64,000 bases of DNA from Aeromicrobium sp. Root472D3 (GTDB lineage Bacteria > Actinomycetota > Actinomycetes > Propionibacteriales > Nocardioidaceae), in contig NZ_LMET01000001.1 of the NCBI RefSeq assembly GCF_001426485.1, forward strand, positions 2,782,354 through 2,846,353, in the 5' to 3' direction. The notes below the pieces were generated by a model. The model was not told the DNA's origin and did not search any database. It worked only from the letters and a program-made list of their open reading frames with translations. Positions within the stretch are counted from its first letter, which is position 1. Every line of letters starts with the position of its first letter. The translations under genes and the position numbers were made by a program. Shown in pieces: positions 25,511 through 32,965 of the stretch.

Positions 25511-26453
25511 TGCGAGCCATGTCGGCGGCACCGATCAGGCCCGCCTCGGGCCCGAGGTGCGCGCGGACGATCCGGGCCTCGGCGCGGTAGCCGCGGCCCG
25601 TCAGCGTGCGGGAGAACGCCGCGCGGGCCGGACCGATCAGCAGGTCCTTGGCGTCGCTCACGCCGCCGCCGATGACGAACATGCCGGGGTCGAGCGCGGC
25701 TGCCAGGTTGGCGATGCCGACGCCGAGCCAGTCGCCGACGTCGGCGATCCACTCGACGGCCTCCTCGTTGCCGGCCTTGGCGTGCGCCGTGACGAGGTGC
25801 CCCTCGATGCGCTCGACGGTTCCGCCGGCGTCGGCGAGCATGAGCTTGCCGAGCTCGGTGCCGTCGGTCGCCGCGGCCCGGGCCCGGCGGGTCAGGACGC
25901 GTCCGCTGGCGTACTGCTCCCAGCAGCCCTGGTTGCCGCACTCGCACTGGTTGCCGTTCGGCACGACCTGCATGTGGCCGAACTCGCCGGCGATGCCGAA
26001 CTGTCCGCGATACGGCTGGCCGTCGATCACGATCGCGCCTCCGATGCCGGTGCCGAGGGTGATCAGCACCAGGTCGGCCTCGTTCTGCGCCGCGCCGAAG
26101 CGCCACTCGGCCCATCCCGCGGCATTGGCGTCGTTGTCGACCAGGACCGGCAGACCCGTCCGGCGGGCCACCGAGTCACGCAGCGGCTCGTGGCGCCACG
26201 CCAGGTGCGGCGCGAACAGCACGGTCGACTGCGTCGCGTCGACGAAGCCCGCCGCGCCGACGCCGATCGCGCGGATGTGGTGCTCGCGACGGAACTCCTC
26301 GGTGATCGACGCGATCGCGTCGATCACCTCGAGGGGGTCGGTCGTCGGGGTCTCGCGCTTGAGGCGGGCCAGGACGTGGCCGTCCTCGTCGACGACGCCG
26401 GCGGCGATCTTGGTGCCGCCGATGTCGATGCCCACGGCCAGCTTGTCGGCCAT
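25416..26453 (-). CDS. ROK-family glucokinase (first tandem copy)
   Basis: 345 aa. ATP-binding GIDIGGTKIAAGVV, VGAAGFVDA, catalytic VDNDANAAGWAEW, LITLGTGIGGAI, the E-G-H motif AGEFGHMQV and the zinc motif CECGNQGCWEQ. Most likely phosphorylates glucose. About 30 Arg/Ala/Pro-rich residues extend beyond the normal ROK end (GLIGAADMAR); this extension is encoded antisense to the 25124-25510 gene. ATG shares one base with the stop of the second copy (TGATG). Confidence 0.9.
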   Translation of the reverse strand: MADKLAVGIDIGGTKIAAGVVDEDGHVLARLKRETPTTDPLEVIDAIASITEEFRREHHIRAIGVGAAGFVDATQSTVLFAPHLAWRHEPLRDSVARRTGLPVLVDNDANAAGWAEWRFGAAQNEADLVLITLGTGIGGAIVIDGQPYRGQFGIAGEFGHMQVVPNGNQCECGNQGCWEQYASGRVLTRRARAAATDGTELGKLMLADAGGTVERIEGHLVTAHAKAGNEEAVEWIADVGDWLGVGIANLAAALDPGMFVIGGGVSDAKDLLIGPARAAFSRTLTGRGYRAEARIVRAHLGPEAGLIGAADMARITARRRRPASPGARARVRAAARTGRSPKPRR

Positions 26454-27418
26454 CAGGCCCCCCTCGTCGAGGTCGTCGGTTCGGTGCGTGCCAGGTCCGC
26501 AGCGCCGATGATGCCCGCCTCGTTGCCGAGCGCGGCCAGGCGCAGGGCTGCCTGCGGCCGGTGGGCGCGGGCCGGCAGGTGCGTCTCGAACGCCTCGACG
26601 AGGTGGGTCATGAGCAGGTCGCCCGCCGCGCCGACGCCTCCGCCGATCGCGATGACGCTGGGGTCGAGCACAGTGGCCAGCACGGCCGCCCCCTCGCCGA
26701 TCCAGCGTCCGAGGTCCGCCAGGAGGTCGACCGACATCGGGTCGCCGTCCTGCGCGAGCCTCGTGACGGCCGGACCCGTGATGCGCGCGAGATCACCGTC
26801 GGCCAGGGCCGTGAGCGCCTCGGACCCGGCGTCGCGGTTCGTGACGCGTTCGCGGGCGTCGCGCACCAGGGCGCTGCCGCTGCCGTACTGCTCGTAGCAG
26901 CCGCGCTGGCCGCAGCCGCACAGGATGCCGTCGGGGACGATGCGCATGTGGCCGATCTCGGCGGCGACGCCGAACCCGCCGCGGAACAGCCGACCGCGGT
27001 GCACGATGCCGCCGCCGATGCCGGTGCCGACCGTGATCAGCAGGAGGTCGTCGGTGTCCTCGCCGGCACCGAACCGGAACTCGCCCCACGCCGCGGCGTT
27101 GGCGTCGTTCTCGACGACGACGGGCAGGTCGACCAGCGCGGCCACCTCGGCACCGAGGGGCTCCTCGCGCCAGTCGATGTTGGGCGCGAAGCGCACCGTC
27201 GAACGGTCCTCGCCGACGAAGCCCGCGGCACCGATGCCGATGCCGGACGCCTTCTCGTCGCCGGTGAGCCGGTCGACCAGGTCGGCCACGACGGCCGGGA
27301 TCTTCGTCGCGTCGTCGGGCGTGGGCTCGGCGACCGAGTCGAGGATGTCGCCGGCCTCGGACACGAGGCCCGCCGCGATCTTGGTGCCGCCGATGTCGAC
27401 GCCGATGGACAGGTTCAC
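26453..27418 (-). CDS. ROK-family glucokinase (second tandem copy)
   Basis: 321 aa, same motif set as its neighbour: GVDIGGTKIAAGLV, GAAGFVGED, VENDANAAAWGEF, LLITVGTGIGGGI, AAEIGHMRIV and CGCGQRGCYEQY. GTG 27418 is used because the homology begins there and GTG/TGA overlap the stop of the upstream gene. One copy may be the main glucokinase and the other act on another sugar (for example ManNAc or allose); the sequence does not decide. Confidence 0.9.
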   Translation of the reverse strand: MNLSIGVDIGGTKIAAGLVSEAGDILDSVAEPTPDDATKIPAVVADLVDRLTGDEKASGIGIGAAGFVGEDRSTVRFAPNIDWREEPLGAEVAALVDLPVVVENDANAAAWGEFRFGAGEDTDDLLLITVGTGIGGGIVHRGRLFRGGFGVAAEIGHMRIVPDGILCGCGQRGCYEQYGSGSALVRDARERVTNRDAGSEALTALADGDLARITGPAVTRLAQDGDPMSVDLLADLGRWIGEGAAVLATVLDPSVIAIGGGVGAAGDLLMTHLVEAFETHLPARAHRPQAALRLAALGNEAGIIGAADLARTEPTTSTRGA

Positions 27419-27762
27419 TGCTTCTTCTCCTCCGGGGCGAGAGCGGCGTCGACGAGGTCGCGCAGGGAGCGCGCCAGGTCGGTCGCCGATCGCGTCACCG
27501 ACGCGATGGCGTCGGGGTTGTCGCGCACGAACCCGACGACCTGGCACACGGGGCACCACGTCGTCGTGCACTCGTGGCCTGCGGGGTGGCCGGTCCGCGT
27601 CCCGTCGGCGCCGTCGTCGGCACCCACCTCCTGCGCGGCGGAGGGCGTCGTGACGGCGCGGAACAGCTTGAACGCCTCCTGCGCGACCGAGCCGACGGGC
27701 TCGGGGTCGTGGGGCGTCGAGGGGGTGTCGACGTCGGGTGCGGCCGCGTCCGGCTCGTTCAC
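27415..27762 (-). CDS. Small acidic protein with a CxxC pair
   Basis: 115 aa. Asp/Pro/Ala-rich N-terminal half, then HECTTTWCPVCQVVGFVRDNPD with Cys-X4-Cys-X2-Cys, a possible metal or redox site, and a C-terminal helix. It sits between the SRPBCC gene (GTGA overlap) and the ROK gene (overlap), as in other actinobacteria (region of Rv2186c). Function unknown. Confidence 0.75.
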   Translation of the reverse strand: MNEPDAAAPDVDTPSTPHDPEPVGSVAQEAFKLFRAVTTPSAAQEVGADDGADGTRTGHPAGHECTTTWCPVCQVVGFVRDNPDAIASVTRSATDLARSLRDLVDAALAPEEKKQ

Positions 27763-28196
27763 CGGGCCTCGACCTGTTTCTTCAACCCCTTGAGAGCGGT
27801 GTCGATGATGACCTTCTCGGCCTTGCGCTTGAGCATGCCCAGCAGCGGGATCGAGACGTCGACCGCGAGCTGGTACGTGACGCGCGTCGAGGCGTCGCCG
27901 ACCGGCTCGAGCGTGTAGGCGCCGTCCATCGACTTGAGCATCGAGCCGGGCTCGACGAGGCTCCACGACACGGTGCGGTCGCCGTCCCAGACGTAGCCCA
28001 GGTCGTACTCGTCGCGGATCGGGGTGGCGTCGAGGACGAAGTGCACCTGCTCGGCGCGCCCGTCGGCACTCGTCGACACGACGTCGGCCGTCTTCATGCC
28101 CGTGGCCCACGAGGGGTAGGCGCCGAAGTCGGCGATGACGTCCATGATCTCGTCGGCCGGTGCATCGATGACGATGTCGCTCGTGGTCCGCGCCAT
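27759..28196 (-). CDS. SRPBCC (START-like) lipid-binding domain protein
   Basis: 145 aa, a single polyketide cyclase/dehydrase-type fold: starts ARTTSDIVIDAPADEIMDVIADF, with FGAYPSWATGMK and a C-terminal helix LLGMLKRKAEKVIIDTALKGLKK. Such domains hold hydrophobic ligands. Divergent from the acyl-CoA synthetase gene exactly as Rv2185c and fadD15, which supports a role in lipid handling. Strong GAGGAGGGG ribosome site before ATG. Confidence 0.85.
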   Translation of the reverse strand: MARTTSDIVIDAPADEIMDVIADFGAYPSWATGMKTADVVSTSADGRAEQVHFVLDATPIRDEYDLGYVWDGDRTVSWSLVEPGSMLKSMDGAYTLEPVGDASTRVTYQLAVDVSIPLLGMLKRKAEKVIIDTALKGLKKQVEAR

Positions 28197-28231
28197 CACC
28201 CCTCCTCGTGCCGCTGCCAGTGTGAGCCACC

Positions 28232-28237
28232 ATGCTA
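28232..28237 (-). promoter_or_regulatory. Possible -10 of the SRPBCC operon
   Basis: TAGCAT on the minus strand, 36 nt upstream of the ATG at 28196; no clear -35. Confidence 0.4.
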
Positions 28238-28294
28238 GTGGCTCGACGGCCCTCGCAGCCCGTGGGCTCCCCTCCGCCGCGCGCCGCGGGCGAG

Positions 28295-28307
28295 TAGCGT
28301 TCCGTAC
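28295..28307 (+). promoter_or_regulatory. Leaderless promoter of the acyl-CoA synthetase gene
   Basis: TAGCGT (28295-28300), 7 nt, GTG 28308. Confidence 0.6.
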
Positions 28308-30047
28308 GTGACCGAGCACCCGACGCCCTCCCTGGGCAACCTCAGCGACGACATCCTCGACCGTCTGCCCGCGCACGCGGACGACATCGCCCTCGCCCGG
28401 GCCGGCGAGGACGGCGAGTCCTGGACCGACGTGACGCTGGCCGAGTTCCACCGCGACGTCGTCGCCGTGGCCAAGGGCCTGGTCGGGGCGGGTGTCGCCG
28501 CGGGCGACCGCGTCGTCCTGCTGTCGAAGACGCGGTACGAGTGGACCGTCGCCGACTACGCCATCTGGTGGACCGGCGCCGCGACCGTGCCGATCTACGA
28601 GACGTCGTCGGCGGCCCAGATCGCCTGGATCCTGTCCGACTCCGGCGCCGTCGCGGCGATCGTCGAGAACGACGGACACCGGTCGAAGGTCGAGGAGGCC
28701 CGCGCCGACGCCCCGTCGCTCGGGCACGTCTGGACGATCGAGACCGGCGGGCTCGACGACCTGCGCGCCGCGGGTGCCGACGTGTCCGACGACGACCTCG
28801 AGCAGCGACGCGCCGCGCTGACCAGCGACACGCTGGCGACGCTCATCTACACGTCCGGCACGACGGGACGGCCGAAGGGCTGCCGGCTCACGCACGGCAA
28901 CTTCCGGTACGAGCTCGAGGCCGCCACGGAGCAGCTGAACGACCTGTTCACGGCCGAGGGCGCGTCGACGCTGCTGTTCCTGCCGCTCGCGCACGTGTTC
29001 GCGCGGGTCATCCAGGTGGGGGCGATCCGATCGGGAGCCCGGCTCGGCCACACCGCCGACGTCAAGGACCTCGTCACGCACCTCGGCACGTTCCACCCGA
29101 CCTTCGTCCTCGCGGTGCCGCGGGTCTTCGAGAAGGTGTTCAACTCCGCGAGCGGCAAGGCCTACGCCGACGGCAAGGGCAAGATCTTCGACCGCGCCGT
29201 GCAGACGGCGATCGGCTACAGCCGTGCCCTCGACGACGGCCGGCCGGGCCTCGCGCTCCGGGCGCGCCACGCGCTGTTCGACCGTCTGGTCTACGGCAAG
29301 CTGCGCGACGCCCTGGGCGGCGAGGCGGCGTGGGCCATCTCCGGAGGCGCACCGCTGGGCGACCGGCTCGCGCACTTCTACCGCGGCATCGGCGTGACGG
29401 TCCTCGAGGGCTACGGCCTCACCGAGACCACCGCCGCCCTGTGCGTCAACACCCCGGACGACCAGCGCATCGGCACCGTCGGGCGGCCCCTGCCGGGCAC
29501 CGAGGTGCGCGCCGGCGACGACGGCGAGCTCAGCTTCCGCGGCCCGCAGGTCTTCCACGGCTACTGGCACAACGACGAGGCCAGCGCCGAGGCCCTCGAC
29601 GCCGACGGCTGGTTCGCGACGGGCGACCTCGGCGAGGTCGACGCCGACGGTTTCGTGCGCATCACCGGACGGAAGAAGGAGATCATCGTGACGGCGGGCG
29701 GCAAGAACGTCGCCCCCGCCGTCCTCGAGGACCGGGTGCGGGCGCACCCGCTCGTCAGCCAGTGCCTCGTGGTCGGCGACGGCAAGCCGTTCATCGCGGC
29801 CCTCGTGACGATCGACGAGGAGGCCTGGACGGGACGCCTCGACGACCCCGAGCTGCTGGCCGCCGTCCAGAAGGCCGTCGACGACGCCAACTCGCAGGTG
29901 TCGCAGGCCGAGTCGATCCGCAAGTTCGAGATCCTGCGCGAGGACTGGACCGAGGAGAACGGCTACCTGACCCCGTCGTTCAAGGTCAAGCGCAACGCCG
30001 TGCTCCGCGACCTTCACGACACCGTCGAGGCGCTCTTCGTCAGGTAG
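28308..30047 (+). CDS. fadD15: Long-chain-fatty-acid--CoA ligase (FadD15 type)
   Basis: 579-aa adenylate-forming enzyme converting fatty acid, ATP and CoA to acyl-CoA. Motifs: IYTSGTTGRPKGCRLTH (P-loop), LEGYGLTETTAA, WFATGDLGEVDADGFVRITGRKKEII (hinge) and the C-terminal catalytic Lys in TPSFKVKRN. Length and order next to the SRPBCC gene match M. tuberculosis fadD15. Its last 34 nt overlap the convergent metallopeptidase-like gene. Confidence 0.92.
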   Translation: MTEHPTPSLGNLSDDILDRLPAHADDIALARAGEDGESWTDVTLAEFHRDVVAVAKGLVGAGVAAGDRVVLLSKTRYEWTVADYAIWWTGAATVPIYETSSAAQIAWILSDSGAVAAIVENDGHRSKVEEARADAPSLGHVWTIETGGLDDLRAAGADVSDDDLEQRRAALTSDTLATLIYTSGTTGRPKGCRLTHGNFRYELEAATEQLNDLFTAEGASTLLFLPLAHVFARVIQVGAIRSGARLGHTADVKDLVTHLGTFHPTFVLAVPRVFEKVFNSASGKAYADGKGKIFDRAVQTAIGYSRALDDGRPGLALRARHALFDRLVYGKLRDALGGEAAWAISGGAPLGDRLAHFYRGIGVTVLEGYGLTETTAALCVNTPDDQRIGTVGRPLPGTEVRAGDDGELSFRGPQVFHGYWHNDEASAEALDADGWFATGDLGEVDADGFVRITGRKKEIIVTAGGKNVAPAVLEDRVRAHPLVSQCLVVGDGKPFIAALVTIDEEAWTGRLDDPELLAAVQKAVDDANSQVSQAESIRKFEILREDWTEENGYLTPSFKVKRNAVLRDLHDTVEALFVR

Positions 30048-31264
30048 GCCCGCCAGTCGGCGGTCAGCTCGTCGACCGTCAGGCCGAACGACGATCGCAG
30101 GGCACGCTCGACGGGCTCGCCACCCAGCACGTCGCGGTAGAATCCGACGACGTCCTCCTGCGAGTGCTGCTCGCCGAGCATCCTGAAGATCATCCAGGCC
30201 GACTCGTACACGGCACCGAGACCGTGCTGCGTCGAGCCGAAGTCGGTGTCGGACGGCAGCGCCTCCGGGACGATGCCGGCGCGCACGCGGGTCAGCACCT
30301 GGCCCGCGCTGACCGACAGCGGGGCGGGGTCGTCCTGCAGCGCGACGTAGTCGGCGAATCCCTCGACGACCCAGTTGACGGCCGTCGTGCCGACCGCGGA
30401 CGTCAGCACGTGCGTCGCCTCGTGCGTCAGGACGATCTGCGCGGCGCGCCGGTCCATCGTCGCGAACACCGCCGGGTTGAGGACGACGACGGCGTCGGCG
30501 GCCGAGGTGTCGCCGTCGATGCCGGTCGTGACCGCCGCGATCTGCGCCACGGCGTCCTCGCCCTGGCCGACGACCGCGGCCATCTGCGCCTGCGTGCGGG
30601 GCGAGATGATCGTCAGGTCCCCCGTGACGCCCGGCACCGTGCGCTCGACGACGTCGCGGGCGCGGGTCACCATGTCGTCGACCGGCAGGGAGTCGTCACC
30701 GCCGTCGATCCGCAGCACGGTGCGCCCCCCACCCGTGTCGAGCGTGACCGCGCCCAGCAGCCAGACCGGCACGCTCGAGGTCGCCCGCCCCCTGCCGACG
30801 ATCGACAGCGATCCGTCGCGCTGCGGGGCGACACGCAGCTCGACGGTCGACCGGTGCGTCACGGCGGGGTCGAGGCCCGATGCCTGCGACGCCTTCCACG
30901 CGACCTCGACGGTCGCGGTGGCCGAGCCGTCCGCGCGGTCGGCGACCTCACCCCCGCCGACGTAGCGGAACGTCGTGCCCGGAGCGGCGACGGCCTGCAT
31001 CGACCGCCACGTGCGCCGGGCGAACTCCCGGCCGGCCGGCAGGTCTCCCGCGGCCGTGACGAAGTCCTGCTCCGAGGCGGCACCCGAGAGGTCGCGCAGC
31101 TGCGACGTCAGCCGCGACGAGGCGTCGCGCGGGATCGCGACGGGGTCGTCCGCCGGGGCGTCGGCACGCCACGGCTGCTGCCACGCCAGGAGCACGGCGG
31201 CCACGACGGCCAGCACGAGGACCGCCGCCACGTTGGGCGACGGTCGCAGGCGTGGCTCAGCCAA
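30014..31264 (-). CDS. Membrane-anchored gluzincin-like metalloprotease
   Basis: 416 aa. One N-terminal membrane helix (about residues 11-27), an extracytoplasmic alpha+beta region, then HEATH (His281, Glu282, His285) and Glu301 in WVVEGFADYVA, 16 residues after the second His. This is the gluzincin zinc site (peptidase MA-like families). Substrate unknown. The start is TTG 31264, overlapping the NlpC/P60 stop; no good ribosome site is seen, so coupling to the upstream gene is likely. A GTG at codon 12 is an alternative. Confidence 0.75.
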   Translation of the reverse strand: MAEPRLRPSPNVAAVLVLAVVAAVLLAWQQPWRADAPADDPVAIPRDASSRLTSQLRDLSGAASEQDFVTAAGDLPAGREFARRTWRSMQAVAAPGTTFRYVGGGEVADRADGSATATVEVAWKASQASGLDPAVTHRSTVELRVAPQRDGSLSIVGRGRATSSVPVWLLGAVTLDTGGGRTVLRIDGGDDSLPVDDMVTRARDVVERTVPGVTGDLTIISPRTQAQMAAVVGQGEDAVAQIAAVTTGIDGDTSAADAVVVLNPAVFATMDRRAAQIVLTHEATHVLTSAVGTTAVNWVVEGFADYVALQDDPAPLSVSAGQVLTRVRAGIVPEALPSDTDFGSTQHGLGAVYESAWMIFRMLGEQHSQEDVVGFYRDVLGGEPVERALRSSFGLTVDELTADWRAYLTKSASTVS

Positions 31265-32291
31265 CCCGCGCCGCGCGCGTGAAGCCGCTCAGGCCGGTGA
31301 TCTCGACGCTCTTGCCGGGGCGCGGGGCGTGGACGACCCGGCCGTTGCCCAGGTAGAGGCCGTCGTGCGACATGTCGCCGTAGGCCACGATGTCGCCGGG
31401 CTGCAGCTCGCTCATCGACACCGAGGTGCCGGCGGCGATCTGCGGGCCGACGACGCGCGGGATCGAGACGCCGGCGGCGGCCCACGACTTCATGACCAGG
31501 CCCGAGCAGTCCCAGCTGTTGGGGCCCGTGCCGCCGTAGACGTACGGGTCGCCGATCTGGGCGAGCGCGAAGTCGAGCGCCTTCTTGGCCCGGCCCTTCG
31601 CGTCCGCCGTCGACACCTCCACGTCGGTGTTGCTCTGGTTGAACGACGCCTGCTCGGCGGCCGTCAGGCGGGCGAGCTCGGCCTTGGCAGCCTCGTACTT
31701 GGCGCGGACGTCGGCCCGCTGGGCCTCGGCGTCCTTCGACGCGGCGGTCAGGTCGGCCCGGCGGTCCTTGAGCTGCGCCCGGCGGTTCGTGAGCTGCTTG
31801 CTGGTGCGGCCGAACTGCTCGAGCGCGTCGGCACGGGTGTTGTTGAGGGCACGGACGGCACCCAGACCGGCCAGGAACTGGTCGGGGTCGTCGCTGCTGA
31901 GCAGGTTGGCGGTGGGTCCGAGCGGGGCGTCGAGCTGCTGCTGGACGATCGCGCCGCTGAGCTCGTCCTTCTGGGCCGTGTAGGTGGCCATGCCGCGGGA
32001 GATGTCGGCGGAGATGTCGTCGATCTCGGACTGCGTCTGCTCGATCTGCTCGCCGAGCTGGTTGACCTGCTCGTTGGCGGCCTCGACCTGGCTGAAGGCG
32101 GCCTCGACGTCCTTGACGGTGACCTTGGGCGCGGCCTGCGCCGACGGGAGCGCCAGCACCGCGCCGGCCAGGGCGAGGCTCGCGGTCATCGCGAGCACCC
32201 GGCGCCGCACCGTGCGGCGGCGGTGGGGGGTGGTCTGCGTCGTGCTGGGCTGGTTCAGGGCGTGTGCCATGTGTGCGTGGGTCTCCCGCAT
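31257..32291 (-). CDS. Secreted NlpC/P60 peptidoglycan endopeptidase (RipA-like)
   Basis: 344 aa: signal peptide to about residue 54 (cleavage after SAQA), a long coiled-coil region (58-215) and a C-terminal NlpC/P60 domain with Cys262 (WDCSGLV), His309 (MSHDGLY) and His321 as catalytic triad. Would cut stem peptides during growth or division, with the coiled coil as self-inhibitory or docking element. It is controlled by the c-di-AMP riboswitch directly upstream. ATG 32291 or the in-frame ATG at 32270 may be the true start. Position matches Rv2190c. Confidence 0.92.
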   Translation of the reverse strand: MRETHAHMAHALNQPSTTQTTPHRRRTVRRRVLAMTASLALAGAVLALPSAQAAPKVTVKDVEAAFSQVEAANEQVNQLGEQIEQTQSEIDDISADISRGMATYTAQKDELSGAIVQQQLDAPLGPTANLLSSDDPDQFLAGLGAVRALNNTRADALEQFGRTSKQLTNRRAQLKDRRADLTAASKDAEAQRADVRAKYEAAKAELARLTAAEQASFNQSNTDVEVSTADAKGRAKKALDFALAQIGDPYVYGGTGPNSWDCSGLVMKSWAAAGVSIPRVVGPQIAAGTSVSMSELQPGDIVAYGDMSHDGLYLGNGRVVHAPRPGKSVEITGLSGFTRAARVG

Positions 32292-32294
32292 CCT

Positions 32295-32450
32295 CGACGT
32301 CTACCGGGTGAGCTGACGGGTTCGGGCCTCGGATTGCCCTACGCCGTGTGCGCACCGCTCAGGTGCGTGCACGGCGATTCACCCCACGTGCGTGGTTCCC
32401 CGGTTCGTCCCAGACATCTTCCCCATGGCTGCGACGACTCGACGGCGCGT
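32295..32450 (-). ncRNA. c-di-AMP riboswitch (ydaO-yuaA class)
   Basis: In the leader of the NlpC/P60 gene. On the minus strand the conserved blocks appear in order: GAACCGGGGAACC, GTGGGGTGAATC, GTAGGGCAATCC, CCCGAACCCGTCAGCTCACC and GGTAGACG next to the start codon. This is the ydaO-yuaA pattern, known to bind c-di-AMP and to sit before RPF/NlpC wall-hydrolase genes in actinobacteria. Outer borders are approximate because the P1 stem was not folded. Confidence 0.9.
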
Positions 32451-32496
32451 CCGACACCGACCTGGAGGGCGGCGTTCACCGGACGCGCAGGGTCTC

Positions 32497-32525
32497 ACTG
32501 TAGGCCGAGCCAGGGGCCGGGACAA
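32497..32525 (-). promoter_or_regulatory. Promoter of the riboswitch-NlpC/P60 unit
   Basis: TTGTCC (32525-32520) and TACAGT (32502-32497) with a 17-nt spacer on the minus strand. The transcript would begin near 32490 and run about 200 nt before the start codon. Confidence 0.6.
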
Positions 32526-32562
32526 CTCGCCCGGCCGGTTGTCAGGAGATGTTCAGGTGCGC

Positions 32563-32811
32563 TCAGCCGGCCTGCGTCTCGGGGCCCGCGACGGGCGTGA
32601 CGAGGCGCAGGGGCGGCGTCAGGCCGGCGTCGGACAGCACCCCGAGGGCGGCCATCTCGTCGGCGTCGATCTCGATGCCGGCCGGCGGTGCGCCGAGCAG
32701 GAACGTGACGACGCAGTCGCCGCACGCGCCGGGGCTGCGGACGAGGCAGCGGTCGCAGTCGACGACCACCGAGTCGGAGCGGTGTGACTCGTGCGAGGTG
32801 TGGCTGGTCAT
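32563..32811 (-). CDS. 82-aa Cys-rich small protein
   Basis: Starts MTSHTSHESHRS with perfect AGGAGGT upstream. The centre holds VDCDRCLVRSPGACGDCVV, four Cys as two CxxC pairs, suited to bind Zn or an Fe-S cluster; the C-terminal half is hydrophobic/Pro-rich. It lies between the riboswitch promoter and the divergent DnaQ-UvrC gene. Function unknown; a WhiB protein is excluded because the Cys spacing and length differ. Confidence 0.75.
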   Translation of the reverse strand: MTSHTSHESHRSDSVVVDCDRCLVRSPGACGDCVVTFLLGAPPAGIEIDADEMAALGVLSDAGLTPPLRLVTPVAGPETQAG

Positions 32812-32952
32812 GCGTGACCTCCTGGTGCGGGGAAGACCCCGGTGATCGGGGACGTCCACGACGCTAGGAGCCGCCCCGGACAAAAACGTCCGCCGTCCCG
32901 GGCGGCGGGAGCCGGCGGCCGGCGCCTCCCCCACTCTGTCGGTGGCCGCGCC

Positions 32953-32965
32953 TAACGTGTGCCGC
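32953..32965 (+). promoter_or_regulatory. Leaderless promoter of the DnaQ-UvrC-like gene
   Basis: TAACGT (32953-32958), 7 nt, GTG 32966. Confidence 0.6.
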
